Origin: Saprospiraceae bacterium | GTDB lineage: Bacteria; Bacteroidota; Bacteroidia; Chitinophagales; Saprospiraceae | Direction: 5' to 3' | Assembly (NCBI GenBank): GCA_027488855.1 | Contig: JAIYAV010000207.1 | Location: 1 to 64,000 of the forward strand | DNA: 64,000 bases | Shown: positions 42,348 through 51,656 of the stretch, piece by piece | How the letters are laid out: every line of letters starts with the position of its first letter | Numbering within the stretch: position 1 is the stretch's first letter | Position numbers and translations under genes: made by a program | Notes under the pieces: generated by a model | Told to the model about the DNA's origin: nothing | Database searches by the model: none | What the model saw: the letters and a program-made list of their open reading frames with translations, nothing else

Positions 42348-43760
42348 GTGTATCCAATGAATACGATCAAATATATCTTCTTTGTTTTCATTTTTCTCGT
42401 TGCCGCAGGTTGTACCGAGCTCGTGGACGGCATCAATGACAATCCAAACGAAATTTCTTCTGATAATTTTGATGCCGGAGTCTTGTTGCTCAAAGGCATC
42501 GAACTCGCCAATATCTCGGTTCAACTAGGCCACCAAACCCGTATCTCGGGCATGTGGAGTGGACAAACTATTGGCGTTAGTTTGTTGTACAAGAGCCTCT
42601 ATGAGTACAATATCTCGTCTGAAGAAACCTCAAACATTTGGGAAAATGCGTACCAGGGTGTGGTGAAACAAGCCAGATTGCTGGTAGGCCAAACGGCCAC
42701 CAACCCCAAAGCCAAACAATACGCAGGAATTGTAAAAGTGATTGAGGCCAATACCATGGGAACCATCGCCAGCTTGTTTGGCAATGTCCCTTACACCGAG
42801 ATTTCAGATGATGCCATCCTGGATCCAGCTTTTGATTCGCAGAAAGTCGTGTTTGCCAAATTGCAGGACTTGCTCAATGAGGCAATTGCCGATTTAACTA
42901 CGGCGCCAACAACTGCCGTTCCGGAAGATTTATACTTTGCTGGCGATACCAAAAAGTGGATAAAGGTGGCCCGCACCCTCAAGGCCCGCATGTACATGTA
43001 TACCCGGGAATACGACAAAGCCTACCAGGAAGCATTGCTGGGTATTTCATTGTCTACGGAGTCGATGATTTTCACGCCACCTAACCTGGGCATTGGTAGC
43101 CAAAACCTTAACTTCAAAATGATTGATCAGCGTGGCGGGTATTGGGGCTTTACCGGATCTCATCTCGACCAATTGATGAAATCGAAGCGCAACCATGCCA
43201 AAACCAACGAAGCTGCTCGCTTGGCCTATTATCGCTTTGACGGGAATACATCCAACAACAATAAAGGTATTGCAGCCGTAAACCGCGCAATGACGGTGGT
43301 TGGATATGAAGAGAACCTCTTGATCTTGGCAGAAGCTGGAGTGCGTACCGGAAAAGTAGCCGAAGGTTTGGCCAAGCTCAATGAATTGCGCGCTCATTTG
43401 GCTTCAGGAAGAGCATTCACAAAATTGGCGACCACCGACGTATCCGTGTATCAGGCATTCGTGCTAGAAGATTTTGCAGCAGGCGGGATCGAGAACGCCG
43501 ACAAAATTGACCAAACCCGAGCACTGCTGCGCGAAATCATCGAAGAGCGCTACGTCAGTGGCTTTACACAATTGATGCCTTTTGATGATTTGCGCCGCTT
43601 GAGCAGCAAGGAAAAGGACATCGCTGTATTGCCACCCTTCAATTCCAATACCGCAACGAAGTATCCGCAACGGTTCATTGTTTCGCAAACGGAATTGAGT
43701 GCCAACCCAAATGCCCCCACCGATCCGGGCATTTTTGCAGAAACAGAGGTGAATAAGTAA
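42348..43760 (+). CDS. SusD/RagB-like surface lipoprotein (locus 1)
   Basis: A 470-residue lipoprotein (signal FFVFIFLVAAGCTE, with Cys about residue 17). It is of the SusD-like_2 subgroup, with TPR-like helices (WENAYQGVVKQARLL; YAGIVKVIEANTMGTIASLFGNVPYTE), AVNRAMTVVGYEENLLILAEAGVRTG and a C-terminal YPQRFIVSQTE. It forms the lid of the SusC transporter on the cell surface. Translated from the same operon as the SusC gene; followed by a terminator. Confidence 0.9.
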   Translation: MYPMNTIKYIFFVFIFLVAAGCTELVDGINDNPNEISSDNFDAGVLLLKGIELANISVQLGHQTRISGMWSGQTIGVSLLYKSLYEYNISSEETSNIWENAYQGVVKQARLLVGQTATNPKAKQYAGIVKVIEANTMGTIASLFGNVPYTEISDDAILDPAFDSQKVVFAKLQDLLNEAIADLTTAPTTAVPEDLYFAGDTKKWIKVARTLKARMYMYTREYDKAYQEALLGISLSTESMIFTPPNLGIGSQNLNFKMIDQRGGYWGFTGSHLDQLMKSKRNHAKTNEAARLAYYRFDGNTSNNNKGIAAVNRAMTVVGYEENLLILAEAGVRTGKVAEGLAKLNELRAHLASGRAFTKLATTDVSVYQAFVLEDFAAGGIENADKIDQTRALLREIIEERYVSGFTQLMPFDDLRRLSSKEKDIAVLPPFNSNTATKYPQRFIVSQTELSANPNAPTDPGIFAETEVNK

Positions 43761-43785
43761 TCATACTTTTCAACTGGAGTTCAAT

Positions 43786-43830
43786 AAGAGGAAACCCCTT
43801 CACTAATCTGTGGGTTTCCTCTTGTTTTTT
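43786..43830 (+). terminator. Rho-independent terminator after locus 1 SusD
   Basis: A 12-bp perfect stem (AAGAGGAAACCC / GGGTTTCCTCTT, 43786-43797 and 43812-43823) with a 14-nt loop and a T tract to 43830. It separates the SusCD pair from the following VPS10-type gene. Confidence 0.9.
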
Positions 43831-43870
43831 AGGTCTTCTTCTTTTTTTTCAAAAATTTCAACCTAGCGCT

Positions 43871-46720
43871 ATGAAGTTTTTTGCTTGTTTGTTTGCCTGC
43901 TTTTTTTCCATAGTCCTGCTTGCTCAGGACAATCCAATTAACCTATCCGGCCTTAGCTTCCGCAACATTGGTCCTGCCAGTTCGGGGGGGCGCGTAGTGG
44001 ATGTTGAAGCCCATCCCCAGGATTTTACCAAGGTTTATGTGGCCTCAGCTTCTGGGGGGGTATGGAAATCAACAAACGCTGGGACTACCTGGAAACCCGT
44101 TTTTGATGCCTATGAGACGGCATCCATTGGAGATATCGCCATTGATCCATCCAACCCTGAAACCATTTGGGTAGGAACGGGTGAGGCCAACAACCGCAAT
44201 AGCGTATCCTGGGGGAATGGTATTTATAAATCAACCAATGGCGGACTTACCTTTGAAAACAAGGGATTAGAATCCACCCATCAAATCAGTAGAATATCCG
44301 TCAACCCTGCTGACGGCCAAGAGGTTTGTGCATGTGCCATTGGCCACCTGTGGGGCTATTCGGGCGAAAGGGGCTTGTTCAAAACGAAGAACGGCGGGGC
44401 TTCCTGGGAAAAAAAGACCAACGGCCTCCCCAATGACGGAAAAACAGGCTGTATTGATTTGGTGCGGGACAGCAAAAATCCCAAGGTGCTTTACGCCGGA
44501 TTTTACCATCGATTGAGACAACCTCATAATTTTTACTCCGGGGGCGAACAAGGAGGAATTTACAAAAGCACTGATGGCGGCGAGACCTGGAAAAAGCTGA
44601 CCAACGGCCTCCCAACTGGCCCAACCGGTCGCATTGGTCTGGCCATTTACGAGAAAAATCCGGCCATTGTGATGGCCATTGTGGAGGCCGAAAAATCCGA
44701 CACGCTCGCCAAACCCGGTAGTGGCATTTATCGAACCGAGGATGGCGGAAAAAGCTGGACCTACGTCAACAAGTACAACAATCGCCCCTTTTACTACAGT
44801 CAAATCAGAATCAATCCGCTTGATGACAAGAGAGTCTACGTGCTGGCTACCCCATTTATGGTATCCGAAGATGGGGGGCGGACCTTCAAAAACGGAAGCG
44901 TCGACCAGGAAATCCACGGCGATTTCCACGCCATGTGGCTGGATCCCAACAACAAAAATCGCTACTATCTGGGCGCGGATAAAGGATTTTCGCTCACTCA
45001 TGATCATGGTGCCAATTTTCAATTGATCGATAATCTGCCCATCTCCCAGTTCTATCGGATCAATTACGATATGCAAAAACCCTATTACGTATATGGCGGG
45101 TTACAAGACAATGGATCGATTGCTACTGCCTCCTTTGCCCGCGATGCCCGGGGCATTTTGAACGATCACAACTGGAAGATGCATTGGGGCGATGGCCAGT
45201 ACGCAACCGTCAACCCATACGACCACAGCGAAGCCTACAGCGGAATGGAAAATGGCAGCTATTTTAGCTACAATACCGTCACGCATGCCATGAGTCCAAT
45301 CAGCCCTAATTTTGGCAATGTCTCCAACTACTCAGCTTATTTTAAAGCCAATGATCCAGACCCCGAATCGGCAATCCGCTTCAATTGGTCGGCGCCCTTG
45401 GTGATGTCTCCACATGACCCATCCGTGCTTTACATCGGAGGAAACCACTTGTACAAGTCGGTGAATAAAGGTAAAAGCTGGACAATCATCAGTCCCGATT
45501 TATCCACAAATGACCTCGTCAAAAGAAAAGCTGGGCAGAGTGGAGGCATTACGCCCGACAATACTGGAGCCGAAACCCATTGTAGCATTTATTCGATTTC
45601 AGTGTCCTCCATTTCTGAAGCCGTGATTTGGGTCGGAACGGACGACGGCCTGGTTCAGGTGACCGTAGATGGTGGTCAAAACTGGTCAAATGTTCGCTCC
45701 AACTTACAGAATGTGCCAGCCGGAACCTGGGTCAGCAGGGTACAAGCTTCCCATTTCCATCCAGGAAGAGCGTATGTGACCTTCGACGGCCATCAGAGCG
45801 ATCATTTTGAGCCCTGGGTTTTTGTTACTGAGGACTTTGGCCGAACCTGGCAGCAAATTACCAACGGACTCAAATCAGGAGAAGTGATTCGATCTATTGT
45901 TGAAGACCACAAAAACCCCGATTTGCTCTTCATCGGTTCAGAAACTGGCGTATGGATGACCCTCAATCGTGGGCAAATGTGGACCCGTATGAAGGGACTC
46001 CCAACCGTTTCGGTATACGACCTTAAGATCCACTCGCGAGAAAATGATTTGATTGTCGCCACGCACGGCAGAGGTATTTGGGTGATGGATGACATTTCTC
46101 CATTACAAGAATTGACGCTATCCAAAAGAACCAAGCGGGTTCATCTTTTTACCCAAAAAGAAGCAACCCTTTGGGAAAATGTGAGCCGGGGTGGTCAAAG
46201 AGGGCATTTTTGGTGGGCTGGCGGCAATCCAAAATACATTGTGAATACCTCCAGTTTGCCTCGGGCAGAATTTGAAAGCACCGCGCCAATCTCTTTTTAT
46301 GTAGGAGATGCCAGCATCGACAGTGTACTCCTCACGATCACCGATCCAAATAAAAATCTCAGCTTTAGCCATCAGGTAAAAGTTCAGCAAGGCATTAATC
46401 GCTACTATTGGAATAGGGAATTCGACGCCCGGGCCTACACAGATGTGGAAGCTAAACAGGTGCAAGAGTTGTTTAAAGAAATCATCGCACATGACAATGC
46501 TACCGCCACGAAAAGTCTGTATCAGCGATTTTTGAAAGCGACAACTCCGCTACAAAAACGCAAGATCATTGACCAACTTTCAACAAGCTCGCTCAACATA
46601 ATCCCGGAACATTTAGGTATGCTCCGTGCGAAAGAAGGTTTCTACAACGTTCAACTCAGGAACAAGGACAGCGTAGAAGCAGGGGCGATTGTCATCCAAA
46701 AAGATCCTTTGTCAAAATAG
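43871..46720 (+). CDS. secreted VPS10/sortilin-like BNR-repeat protein (paralogue)
   Basis: A 949-residue protein with a signal peptide (MKFFACLFACFFSIVLLAQ). The mature protein begins SGLSFRNIGPASSGGRVVDVE, the same start as the paralogue at 890-3595 (LSKLPYRNIGPFRPG). Asp-box repeats are KSTNAGTTW, KSTNGGLTF, KTKNGGASW, KSTDGGETW, RTEDGGKSW and TVDGGQNW. A conserved second half has EDFGRTWQQITNGL and ATHGRGIWVMDDISPLQEL. The C-terminal ~150 residues form a separate domain. It follows the SusCD terminator by 40 nt and is probably a surface or periplasmic propeller with a role related to the substrate of locus 1 (inference). Confidence 0.87.
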   Translation: MKFFACLFACFFSIVLLAQDNPINLSGLSFRNIGPASSGGRVVDVEAHPQDFTKVYVASASGGVWKSTNAGTTWKPVFDAYETASIGDIAIDPSNPETIWVGTGEANNRNSVSWGNGIYKSTNGGLTFENKGLESTHQISRISVNPADGQEVCACAIGHLWGYSGERGLFKTKNGGASWEKKTNGLPNDGKTGCIDLVRDSKNPKVLYAGFYHRLRQPHNFYSGGEQGGIYKSTDGGETWKKLTNGLPTGPTGRIGLAIYEKNPAIVMAIVEAEKSDTLAKPGSGIYRTEDGGKSWTYVNKYNNRPFYYSQIRINPLDDKRVYVLATPFMVSEDGGRTFKNGSVDQEIHGDFHAMWLDPNNKNRYYLGADKGFSLTHDHGANFQLIDNLPISQFYRINYDMQKPYYVYGGLQDNGSIATASFARDARGILNDHNWKMHWGDGQYATVNPYDHSEAYSGMENGSYFSYNTVTHAMSPISPNFGNVSNYSAYFKANDPDPESAIRFNWSAPLVMSPHDPSVLYIGGNHLYKSVNKGKSWTIISPDLSTNDLVKRKAGQSGGITPDNTGAETHCSIYSISVSSISEAVIWVGTDDGLVQVTVDGGQNWSNVRSNLQNVPAGTWVSRVQASHFHPGRAYVTFDGHQSDHFEPWVFVTEDFGRTWQQITNGLKSGEVIRSIVEDHKNPDLLFIGSETGVWMTLNRGQMWTRMKGLPTVSVYDLKIHSRENDLIVATHGRGIWVMDDISPLQELTLSKRTKRVHLFTQKEATLWENVSRGGQRGHFWWAGGNPKYIVNTSSLPRAEFESTAPISFYVGDASIDSVLLTITDPNKNLSFSHQVKVQQGINRYYWNREFDARAYTDVEAKQVQELFKEIIAHDNATATKSLYQRFLKATTPLQKRKIIDQLSTSSLNIIPEHLGMLRAKEGFYNVQLRNKDSVEAGAIVIQKDPLSK

Positions 46721-46792
46721 CCGGGCAGATTATTGCTTTATTTTGAAACCGTTCCTAAAGTCCAATTTCTAATCCATAAATCACCAACCGAC

Positions 46793-47161
46793 ATGATTCA
46801 ACTGTTCAACATTCAAGACAAATTTCAAAAAGTTACCGAGTACTGGTCACCTAAAATCGCCGGAGAACTCAACGGACAATACGTCAAATTGGTCAAAGCC
46901 AAAGGCGAAATGATCTGGCACAGCCACGACGATGAAGACGAGTTGTTTATGATTTTTAAAGGCACTTTTGTGATGGAGTTTCGTGACCGTATCGAAAAGG
47001 TCGGCCCGGGAGAAGTACTCATTGTGCCCAAAGGGGTAGAGCATTGCCCCCGCACCGAGGGGGAGGAAGAGGTTTGGCTCATTTTGTTTGAACCCAAAGC
47101 AACCAAACACACGGGTAACATTGATCATGAAATGACCAAGTACGAGCAGGACTGGATTTAA
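46793..47161 (+). CDS. cupin-domain protein
   Basis: A 122-residue single-domain cupin from the ATG at 46793. Motif 1 is visible as WHSHDDEDELFMIFKGTFVMEF (HxH...E plus G) and motif 2 as PGEVLIVPKGVEHCPRTEGE (P..H). The metal ligands are H, H, E and H. Small cupins of this type may be isomerases, dioxygenases or sensors; no function is assignable. It follows the VPS10-type gene by 72 nt. Confidence 0.87.
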   Translation: MIQLFNIQDKFQKVTEYWSPKIAGELNGQYVKLVKAKGEMIWHSHDDEDELFMIFKGTFVMEFRDRIEKVGPGEVLIVPKGVEHCPRTEGEEEVWLILFEPKATKHTGNIDHEMTKYEQDWI

Positions 47162-47172
47162 GCACATTTTAA

Positions 47173-47838
47173 TTAAGGTTCAAAACGCCACAGGCTCATT
47201 TCCCGTCGAATTTTAAACCCCAGTTTTTCATACAACTCGATGTTCTTTGCACTATCTGCATTGGTGTGAAGGAAAGGAATTTTATTTTTCCTGAAAATGT
47301 TGTTGGCGGTATGGGTAACCAGTTGTTTGGCGTAGCCTTTTCCCAAATGATCGGTATGGGTGACCACTGCACTCACTTCAGTGTAGCCGTCCATTTGCAT
47401 CCGTTCCCCAGTAACTGCCACGAGTTCATTTTCCTTAAAAATCCCAAAATAATCCCCCAGCAGCATGGTTTTGCGTTTGAAAAAACTGGGATAAAAACGC
47501 TGCATGAAAGCAAATAACTCGTCTTCGTACTGGCCATTTAGTGGAATGATTTCTTCCTGAACGGGTCGATCAATGGGATTTTCAAGGATCATTTGTACAC
47601 AAAGCAACTCTCCCTTGAAGTTCACTCCACTTGAAAACCGAGGTTGATTGCCAAGCACAAAAAATGGCCCGGCTACTTTTATATGCTCCATCAATTGGGA
47701 GCTCAGGTCATCATCACCGATAAACGCTCCGAATGGGCAAAAATCCGGGTGGTAGCACTTTAAGTTGCCATAATCCAGGGCTAAATCCCGATGGGTTTCG
47801 TGCAGGCAATGCCAAACGAGGTTATCCAGTTTTTCCAT
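47173..47838 (-). CDS. GNAT-family acetyltransferase (FR47-like)
   Basis: A 221-residue protein. The C-terminal half is a GNAT domain: LVAVTGERMQMDGYTEVSAVVTHTDHLGKGYAKQLVTHTAN holds the pyrophosphate-binding loop (HLGKGYAKQL), followed by the last strand FLHTNADSAKNIELYEKLGFKIRREM. The N-terminal ~110 residues are less conserved and could bind the substrate. Cytoplasmic, monocistronic. Substrate unknown. Confidence 0.85.
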   Translation of the reverse strand: MEKLDNLVWHCLHETHRDLALDYGNLKCYHPDFCPFGAFIGDDDLSSQLMEHIKVAGPFFVLGNQPRFSSGVNFKGELLCVQMILENPIDRPVQEEIIPLNGQYEDELFAFMQRFYPSFFKRKTMLLGDYFGIFKENELVAVTGERMQMDGYTEVSAVVTHTDHLGKGYAKQLVTHTANNIFRKNKIPFLHTNADSAKNIELYEKLGFKIRREMSLWRFEP

Positions 47839-47900
47839 CTTGTGTTCATTTACCTATCAATAGACTTAAAGTAATTTGATAATCAAATTACCAGATGTCT

Positions 47901-49325
47901 TTATACCTCGGCAAGTACTGGCTCCCTCGCCAGTTCCCTCGCTTTTATAAAACTGGCCACACACAAATCGACGTCCTCCACCGTAGTTGCCCAGGAACAA
48001 ACACTGATGCGAATTACCTTTCTACCGTGCCACTGAGAGCCACCGCACCAACATACGCGGAGTTCTTGCAGGTTTTTCAACACCTTTTCCGTCATTTCAT
48101 CATCACCGCAGGCAATCAAAGCCTGATTGAACACCACCTCGTTGAGCACTTCAAAGCCCTGATCACCCAGGCTTTGGGCAAACTGCACGGCGCGTTCGTG
48201 TAAATTGGTGACCAATTCATCCACCCCACTTTTTCCCAGGTATTTCAGGGTTGCCCAAAGTTCAATCACCCTGGCCCGGCGACTCATTTCGGGGGTATAG
48301 TACATACCATCTCGCTTGCCTTCCACGATGTAGGCGCCACTCATGTGTAAGGCCGAAACCAAAGCATCTTTATCTTGGCACAGGATGATCCCACAATCGT
48401 AAGGTGTGTTCAGGGTTTTATGACCATCTGCCGACCAGGATTGGGCCAGTTCCATTCCTTTGGTCAAATATTGGAACCGTTCCGCAGCTGCTGCCCAGAG
48501 GCCAAAAGCACCGTCGATGTGTACCCAGGCCCCGGCTTCATGCGCTTGTTGGCAAATTGCTTCAATAGGGTCAAAAGAACCGGAGTTGACATTGCCCGCC
48601 TGGAGGATGACCAAGGTATTGCTGTCCAATGCGGGCATACTTTCGAGAATAATCCGGCCCTGCTCATCTACCTCCGCCCATTCGATGTTGGCTTTGCCAA
48701 ACCCAAGTAACTGGATCGCTTTCAACACCGTGGAGTGGGTATGTTTGCCCGTAACTACCCGCACTTTAGGGGCACCATTCATGCCTTGCTCGTTGACATC
48801 CCAGCCGTTTTTTTGAAAAAGCCGCCAACGTGCTGCCGCAAGTCCACAATAAATGGCCATCGAAGAACCACTGACAAAACCTGCCACGGTATGTTGGGGC
48901 AAACCCAAAATTTCGCACAACCAATTTTCTACCACTGTTTCAAGCTTGGCAGAAATGGGTGACAAAACCTCCATTGCTGAGTTTTGATCCCAAAAATCAC
49001 TCAGCCCTTTCACCGCTAAAGTAGCGGGGATAGAGCTGCCAGTTACAAAACCAAAATAGCGGCCTCCGAGAGTGGGAAGCGTGGCAGGTGAACCAAAGTG
49101 ATGCAGGCTGTCCAGAATTTCCTGCACATTTCCAGAGGAGTTGGGCATTTCCTCTTCAAAATGCGCCAGCTTATTCAAAGCCTCCTTGGTGGGGTAAACA
49201 TTTCGATCGAAGACCTCGTCAAGGTATTGAAAGGCGTAAGTTTGGGCGCTTTTGAAGAGTTGATGATCCTGGATTTCCTGGAACATTGCGTCCTGGATTT
49301 TGCTCGACTTAGTGCTATTTGCCAT
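47901..49325 (-). CDS. PLP-dependent decarboxylase (group II amino acid decarboxylase-like)
   Basis: A 474-residue enzyme from the ATG at 49325. The PLP-lysine is in QSWSADGHKTLNTPYDCG, the Asp that pairs with the pyridine N in WVHIDGAFG, and the stacking His is in GKHTHSTVLKA. GGRYFGFVTGSSIPATL at about residues 90-106 and GFVSGSSMAIYCGLAAARW are typical. Members decarboxylate aromatic amino acids, glutamate or aspartate, or act as aldolases; the exact substrate is unclear. The next gene upstream is a GNAT acetyltransferase 51 nt away on the same strand. Confidence 0.87.
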   Translation of the reverse strand: MANSTKSSKIQDAMFQEIQDHQLFKSAQTYAFQYLDEVFDRNVYPTKEALNKLAHFEEEMPNSSGNVQEILDSLHHFGSPATLPTLGGRYFGFVTGSSIPATLAVKGLSDFWDQNSAMEVLSPISAKLETVVENWLCEILGLPQHTVAGFVSGSSMAIYCGLAAARWRLFQKNGWDVNEQGMNGAPKVRVVTGKHTHSTVLKAIQLLGFGKANIEWAEVDEQGRIILESMPALDSNTLVILQAGNVNSGSFDPIEAICQQAHEAGAWVHIDGAFGLWAAAAERFQYLTKGMELAQSWSADGHKTLNTPYDCGIILCQDKDALVSALHMSGAYIVEGKRDGMYYTPEMSRRARVIELWATLKYLGKSGVDELVTNLHERAVQFAQSLGDQGFEVLNEVVFNQALIACGDDEMTEKVLKNLQELRVCWCGGSQWHGRKVIRISVCSWATTVEDVDLCVASFIKARELAREPVLAEV

Positions 49326-49376
49326 AGGTGTGGTGATTTTATCGCTTACAATGGGTGCAAAATTAGGTGTTTTCAA

Positions 49377-49853
49377 TTATTTATCCGCGTCCTTCAAATT
49401 TATCCGCATCTCCAAGAGATTGGGTGTAAAACCTGCTTTTTCATAAGCCCGTATGGCCACCTTGTTTTCAGCGTATACCTCCAAACGGATTTCAGCTATG
49501 CCTCGGCTTCTGCTCCAACTGGTCAAAGCCTCCAGCACCAAGCCGTTGACGCCTTGCCCTCGAAACTCGGGTTTGACGTACATGAATCCCAGATAGGCAA
49601 AGTATTCGTGAGCATTGTAATCTTTTCCTGGCCGAATCTGGGCATAACCGGAGCCTACAATTTCTTCACCGGAAGTAGCTACGATCACCTCCGAATCAGG
49701 TGCTAAAATCAAGGCTTTCAAATCATAATAATGAATTTCGCCTGCTTTTAAGGTCGGGTCGAAAGGCCGTTCGGCGGCTACAATGCCTTGTTCGAATTGG
49801 AGGAGTGTGTCCAGGTCTTCCACCGTAGCGGAGCGGGTAAGGATTGGGTTCAT
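49377..49853 (-). CDS. GNAT-family acetyltransferase
   Basis: A 158-residue protein from the ATG at 49853 (MNPILTRSATVEDLDTLLQFE). It has VGSGYAQIRPGKDYNAHEYFAYLGFMYVKPEFRGQGVNGLVLEAL with the acetyl-CoA loop FRGQGVNG, then IRLEVYAENKVAIRAYEKAGFTPNLLEMRI. Substrate unknown. Starts divergently from the ATPase gene and its palindromic leader. Confidence 0.88.
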   Translation of the reverse strand: MNPILTRSATVEDLDTLLQFEQGIVAAERPFDPTLKAGEIHYYDLKALILAPDSEVIVATSGEEIVGSGYAQIRPGKDYNAHEYFAYLGFMYVKPEFRGQGVNGLVLEALTSWSRSRGIAEIRLEVYAENKVAIRAYEKAGFTPNLLEMRINLKDADK

Positions 49854-50017
49854 CGTTGAAAAAACTGATTTAGGATTTTGTAATGGGGCTAAGAAACGAT
49901 GGAAAGTATACAAAAACATCAATTGTCTGGTTGTGCCTGAATGGGGTTATCTGCTCAAATTGTTTGACTTTTCGGTTGATGTTGAGAAAAATCTAGCCTG
50001 GATCAAATGATATTTTT

Positions 50018-50121
50018 TTTATATCGGGCTAAAAGTGCCTTTTTTTTGAAGATTTAGCCCGGTATAAATTTTTATATCGGGCTAAATGTGGTATTTTTAT
50101 AGAGATTTAGCCCGATATAAA
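50018..50121. repeat. four alternating palindromic units (TTTATATCGGGCTAAA)
   Basis: Two copies of TTTATATCGGGCTAAA at 50018-50033 and 50071-50086 alternate with its reverse complement form TTTAGCCCGGTATAAA at 50053-50068 and TTTAGCCCGATATAAA at 50106-50121. Each pair can form a 16-bp stem. The array ends 27 nt before the ATPase start; TAAATTTG at 50118-50125 matches the Bacteroidota -7 consensus TAnnTTTG. It may be an operator array, a repeat element, or both. Confidence 0.85.
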
Positions 50122-50148
50122 TTTGGCAGACCCACCAAATCGTTTACT

Positions 50149-51570
50149 ATGCAACAAGTTCTAGTTGGCAGGAAACAGGAAATAGACCTGTTAAACAAGG
50201 CTTTACACAGCCATGAACCGGAAATGGTGGCCTTGATCGGTCGCCGGAGAGTGGGTAAGACCTTTTTGGTGCGGCAGGCGCTAGCCGGGAAAATTGATTT
50301 TGAACTCACTGGTGAGCAAAACATAGGGATGCGCCAGCAACTCCAAAATTTTGCAGACCGATTGACGCTACACAGTAAACCCTTGGTACCGTTTCAACGG
50401 CCCAATAATTGGCATGAAGCTTTCAATATGCTCATTACCTGGTTTGATGCCGATACGAAGCCACAAAAAAGGGTGCTTTTTTTTGATGAACTGCCTTGGT
50501 TAGCGACGCGTCGCTCTGATTTTCTACCTGCGTTAGGTTATTTTTGGAACAGTTGGGCCTCACAAAACCATATCATGCTGGTGATTTGTGGATCAGCTGC
50601 CTCATGGATGATCCAAAATATCATCCGCGATCGGGGCGGGCTTTACAATCGCATTACGCGGCGCATCCATCTTCAACCCTTTAATCTGGCTGAAACGGAG
50701 GCATTTTTGTTTCATCGTGGAGTAAGACTCGACCGCTACCAATTGTTACAAATTTATATGGCATTGGGCGGCATCCCGCATTATTTGAAAGAGGTAGAAG
50801 GTGGCAAAACAGCAGCCCAAAACATTGACCAGATTTGTTTTTCTCCAAACGGGCTGCTGACGGATGAATTTCAACAACTCTATCCAGCCCTCTTTGAGCA
50901 AGCGGACATTCACATCAAAATAATCCGATTACTAGCCCGTTCGAGGCAGGGCATGACCAGGTCTGAGATCATCGAGCAGGGCGAAGTGGCCAATGGGGGC
51001 AATACTTCTAAGGTGTTGGAGGAATTAGAAAGTTCTGGTTTTATAACCGGCTTTTACGCTTTTGGAAAAAAGAAAAAAGAAATACGCTTTAGGCTGACGG
51101 ATGAGTACTCTCTGTTTTTTTTAAAATTTATGGAAGAAAACAACAACCTTGAACGGGGCTCCTGGCAAACGTTTAGCCAAAACCAATCCTGGAAAAGTTG
51201 GAGCGGCTACGCCTTTGAAAACCTTGCCCTGCGTCATTTGCCGCAGATCAAAAAAGCCTTGGGCATCGCCGAATCTTCCGCTTTTTCCCAGCGCGGGAGT
51301 GATCAGCAGGCCGGATTTCAAATAGATTTACTCATAGATCGGAACGACCATGCTATCAATGTCTGCGAATTGAAGTTTTACAGTGAAGAACTGATCCTGA
51401 CCAAAGCAATGGCCACCGCATTGCGGCAAAAAATCGCCTTTTTTAAGGCGGCAACCCAGACCAAGAAGCAGATTTTTTTGACCTTGATTTCACCTTTCCC
51501 TTTGATCTCAAACGAACACAGCGTGGGTTTGGTGGACGTTTCGCTGACAATGGACGCATTTTTTGAATGA
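50149..51570 (+). CDS. ATPase_2/DUF234 family ATPase with PD-(D/E)xK-like C-terminus
   Basis: A 473-residue protein. The ATPase has Walker A GRRRVGKT (31-38), Walker B RVLFFDELPWL (D113-E114) and sensor region LVICGSAASWMI. A winged-helix segment follows (SRQGMTRSEIIEQGEVANGGNTSKVLEELESSGFI). The C-terminal DUF234 region has D393...E407-x-K409 in FQIDLLIDR...NVCELKFY, the layout of a restriction-endonuclease-like fold. The family is expanded in Bacteroidota and archaea and no function is firmly known; defence or mobile-element roles have been suggested. The ATG at 50149 is chosen since it begins MQQVLVGRKQEI. Preceded by the palindromic array. Confidence 0.88.
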   Translation: MQQVLVGRKQEIDLLNKALHSHEPEMVALIGRRRVGKTFLVRQALAGKIDFELTGEQNIGMRQQLQNFADRLTLHSKPLVPFQRPNNWHEAFNMLITWFDADTKPQKRVLFFDELPWLATRRSDFLPALGYFWNSWASQNHIMLVICGSAASWMIQNIIRDRGGLYNRITRRIHLQPFNLAETEAFLFHRGVRLDRYQLLQIYMALGGIPHYLKEVEGGKTAAQNIDQICFSPNGLLTDEFQQLYPALFEQADIHIKIIRLLARSRQGMTRSEIIEQGEVANGGNTSKVLEELESSGFITGFYAFGKKKKEIRFRLTDEYSLFFLKFMEENNNLERGSWQTFSQNQSWKSWSGYAFENLALRHLPQIKKALGIAESSAFSQRGSDQQAGFQIDLLIDRNDHAINVCELKFYSEELILTKAMATALRQKIAFFKAATQTKKQIFLTLISPFPLISNEHSVGLVDVSLTMDAFFE

Positions 51571-51656
51571 AAAGGAAGCTTTATTTTTGAGGCGCTACCG
51601 TTTGAGTGAGGGTAAATCCTATTGTTTTACATCCCTTATTGGTATTTAAAACACCA

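Noticed and set aside
44267-45076. Open frame of about 270 codons on the minus strand inside the second VPS10-type gene
   Set aside because: Antisense to a convincing propeller protein; no signal, domain or operon context.
39117-46720. Polysaccharide utilisation locus with a named glycan
   Set aside because: There is a SusCD pair but no CAZyme or regulator to support a glycan assignment; the BNR-repeat protein lacks identifiable catalytic residues.
50018-50121. Possible CRISPR-like or replication-origin iterons
   Set aside because: Only four units that alternate in direction with short unequal gaps; no spacer structure, and no replication gene or DnaA-box cluster is nearby.
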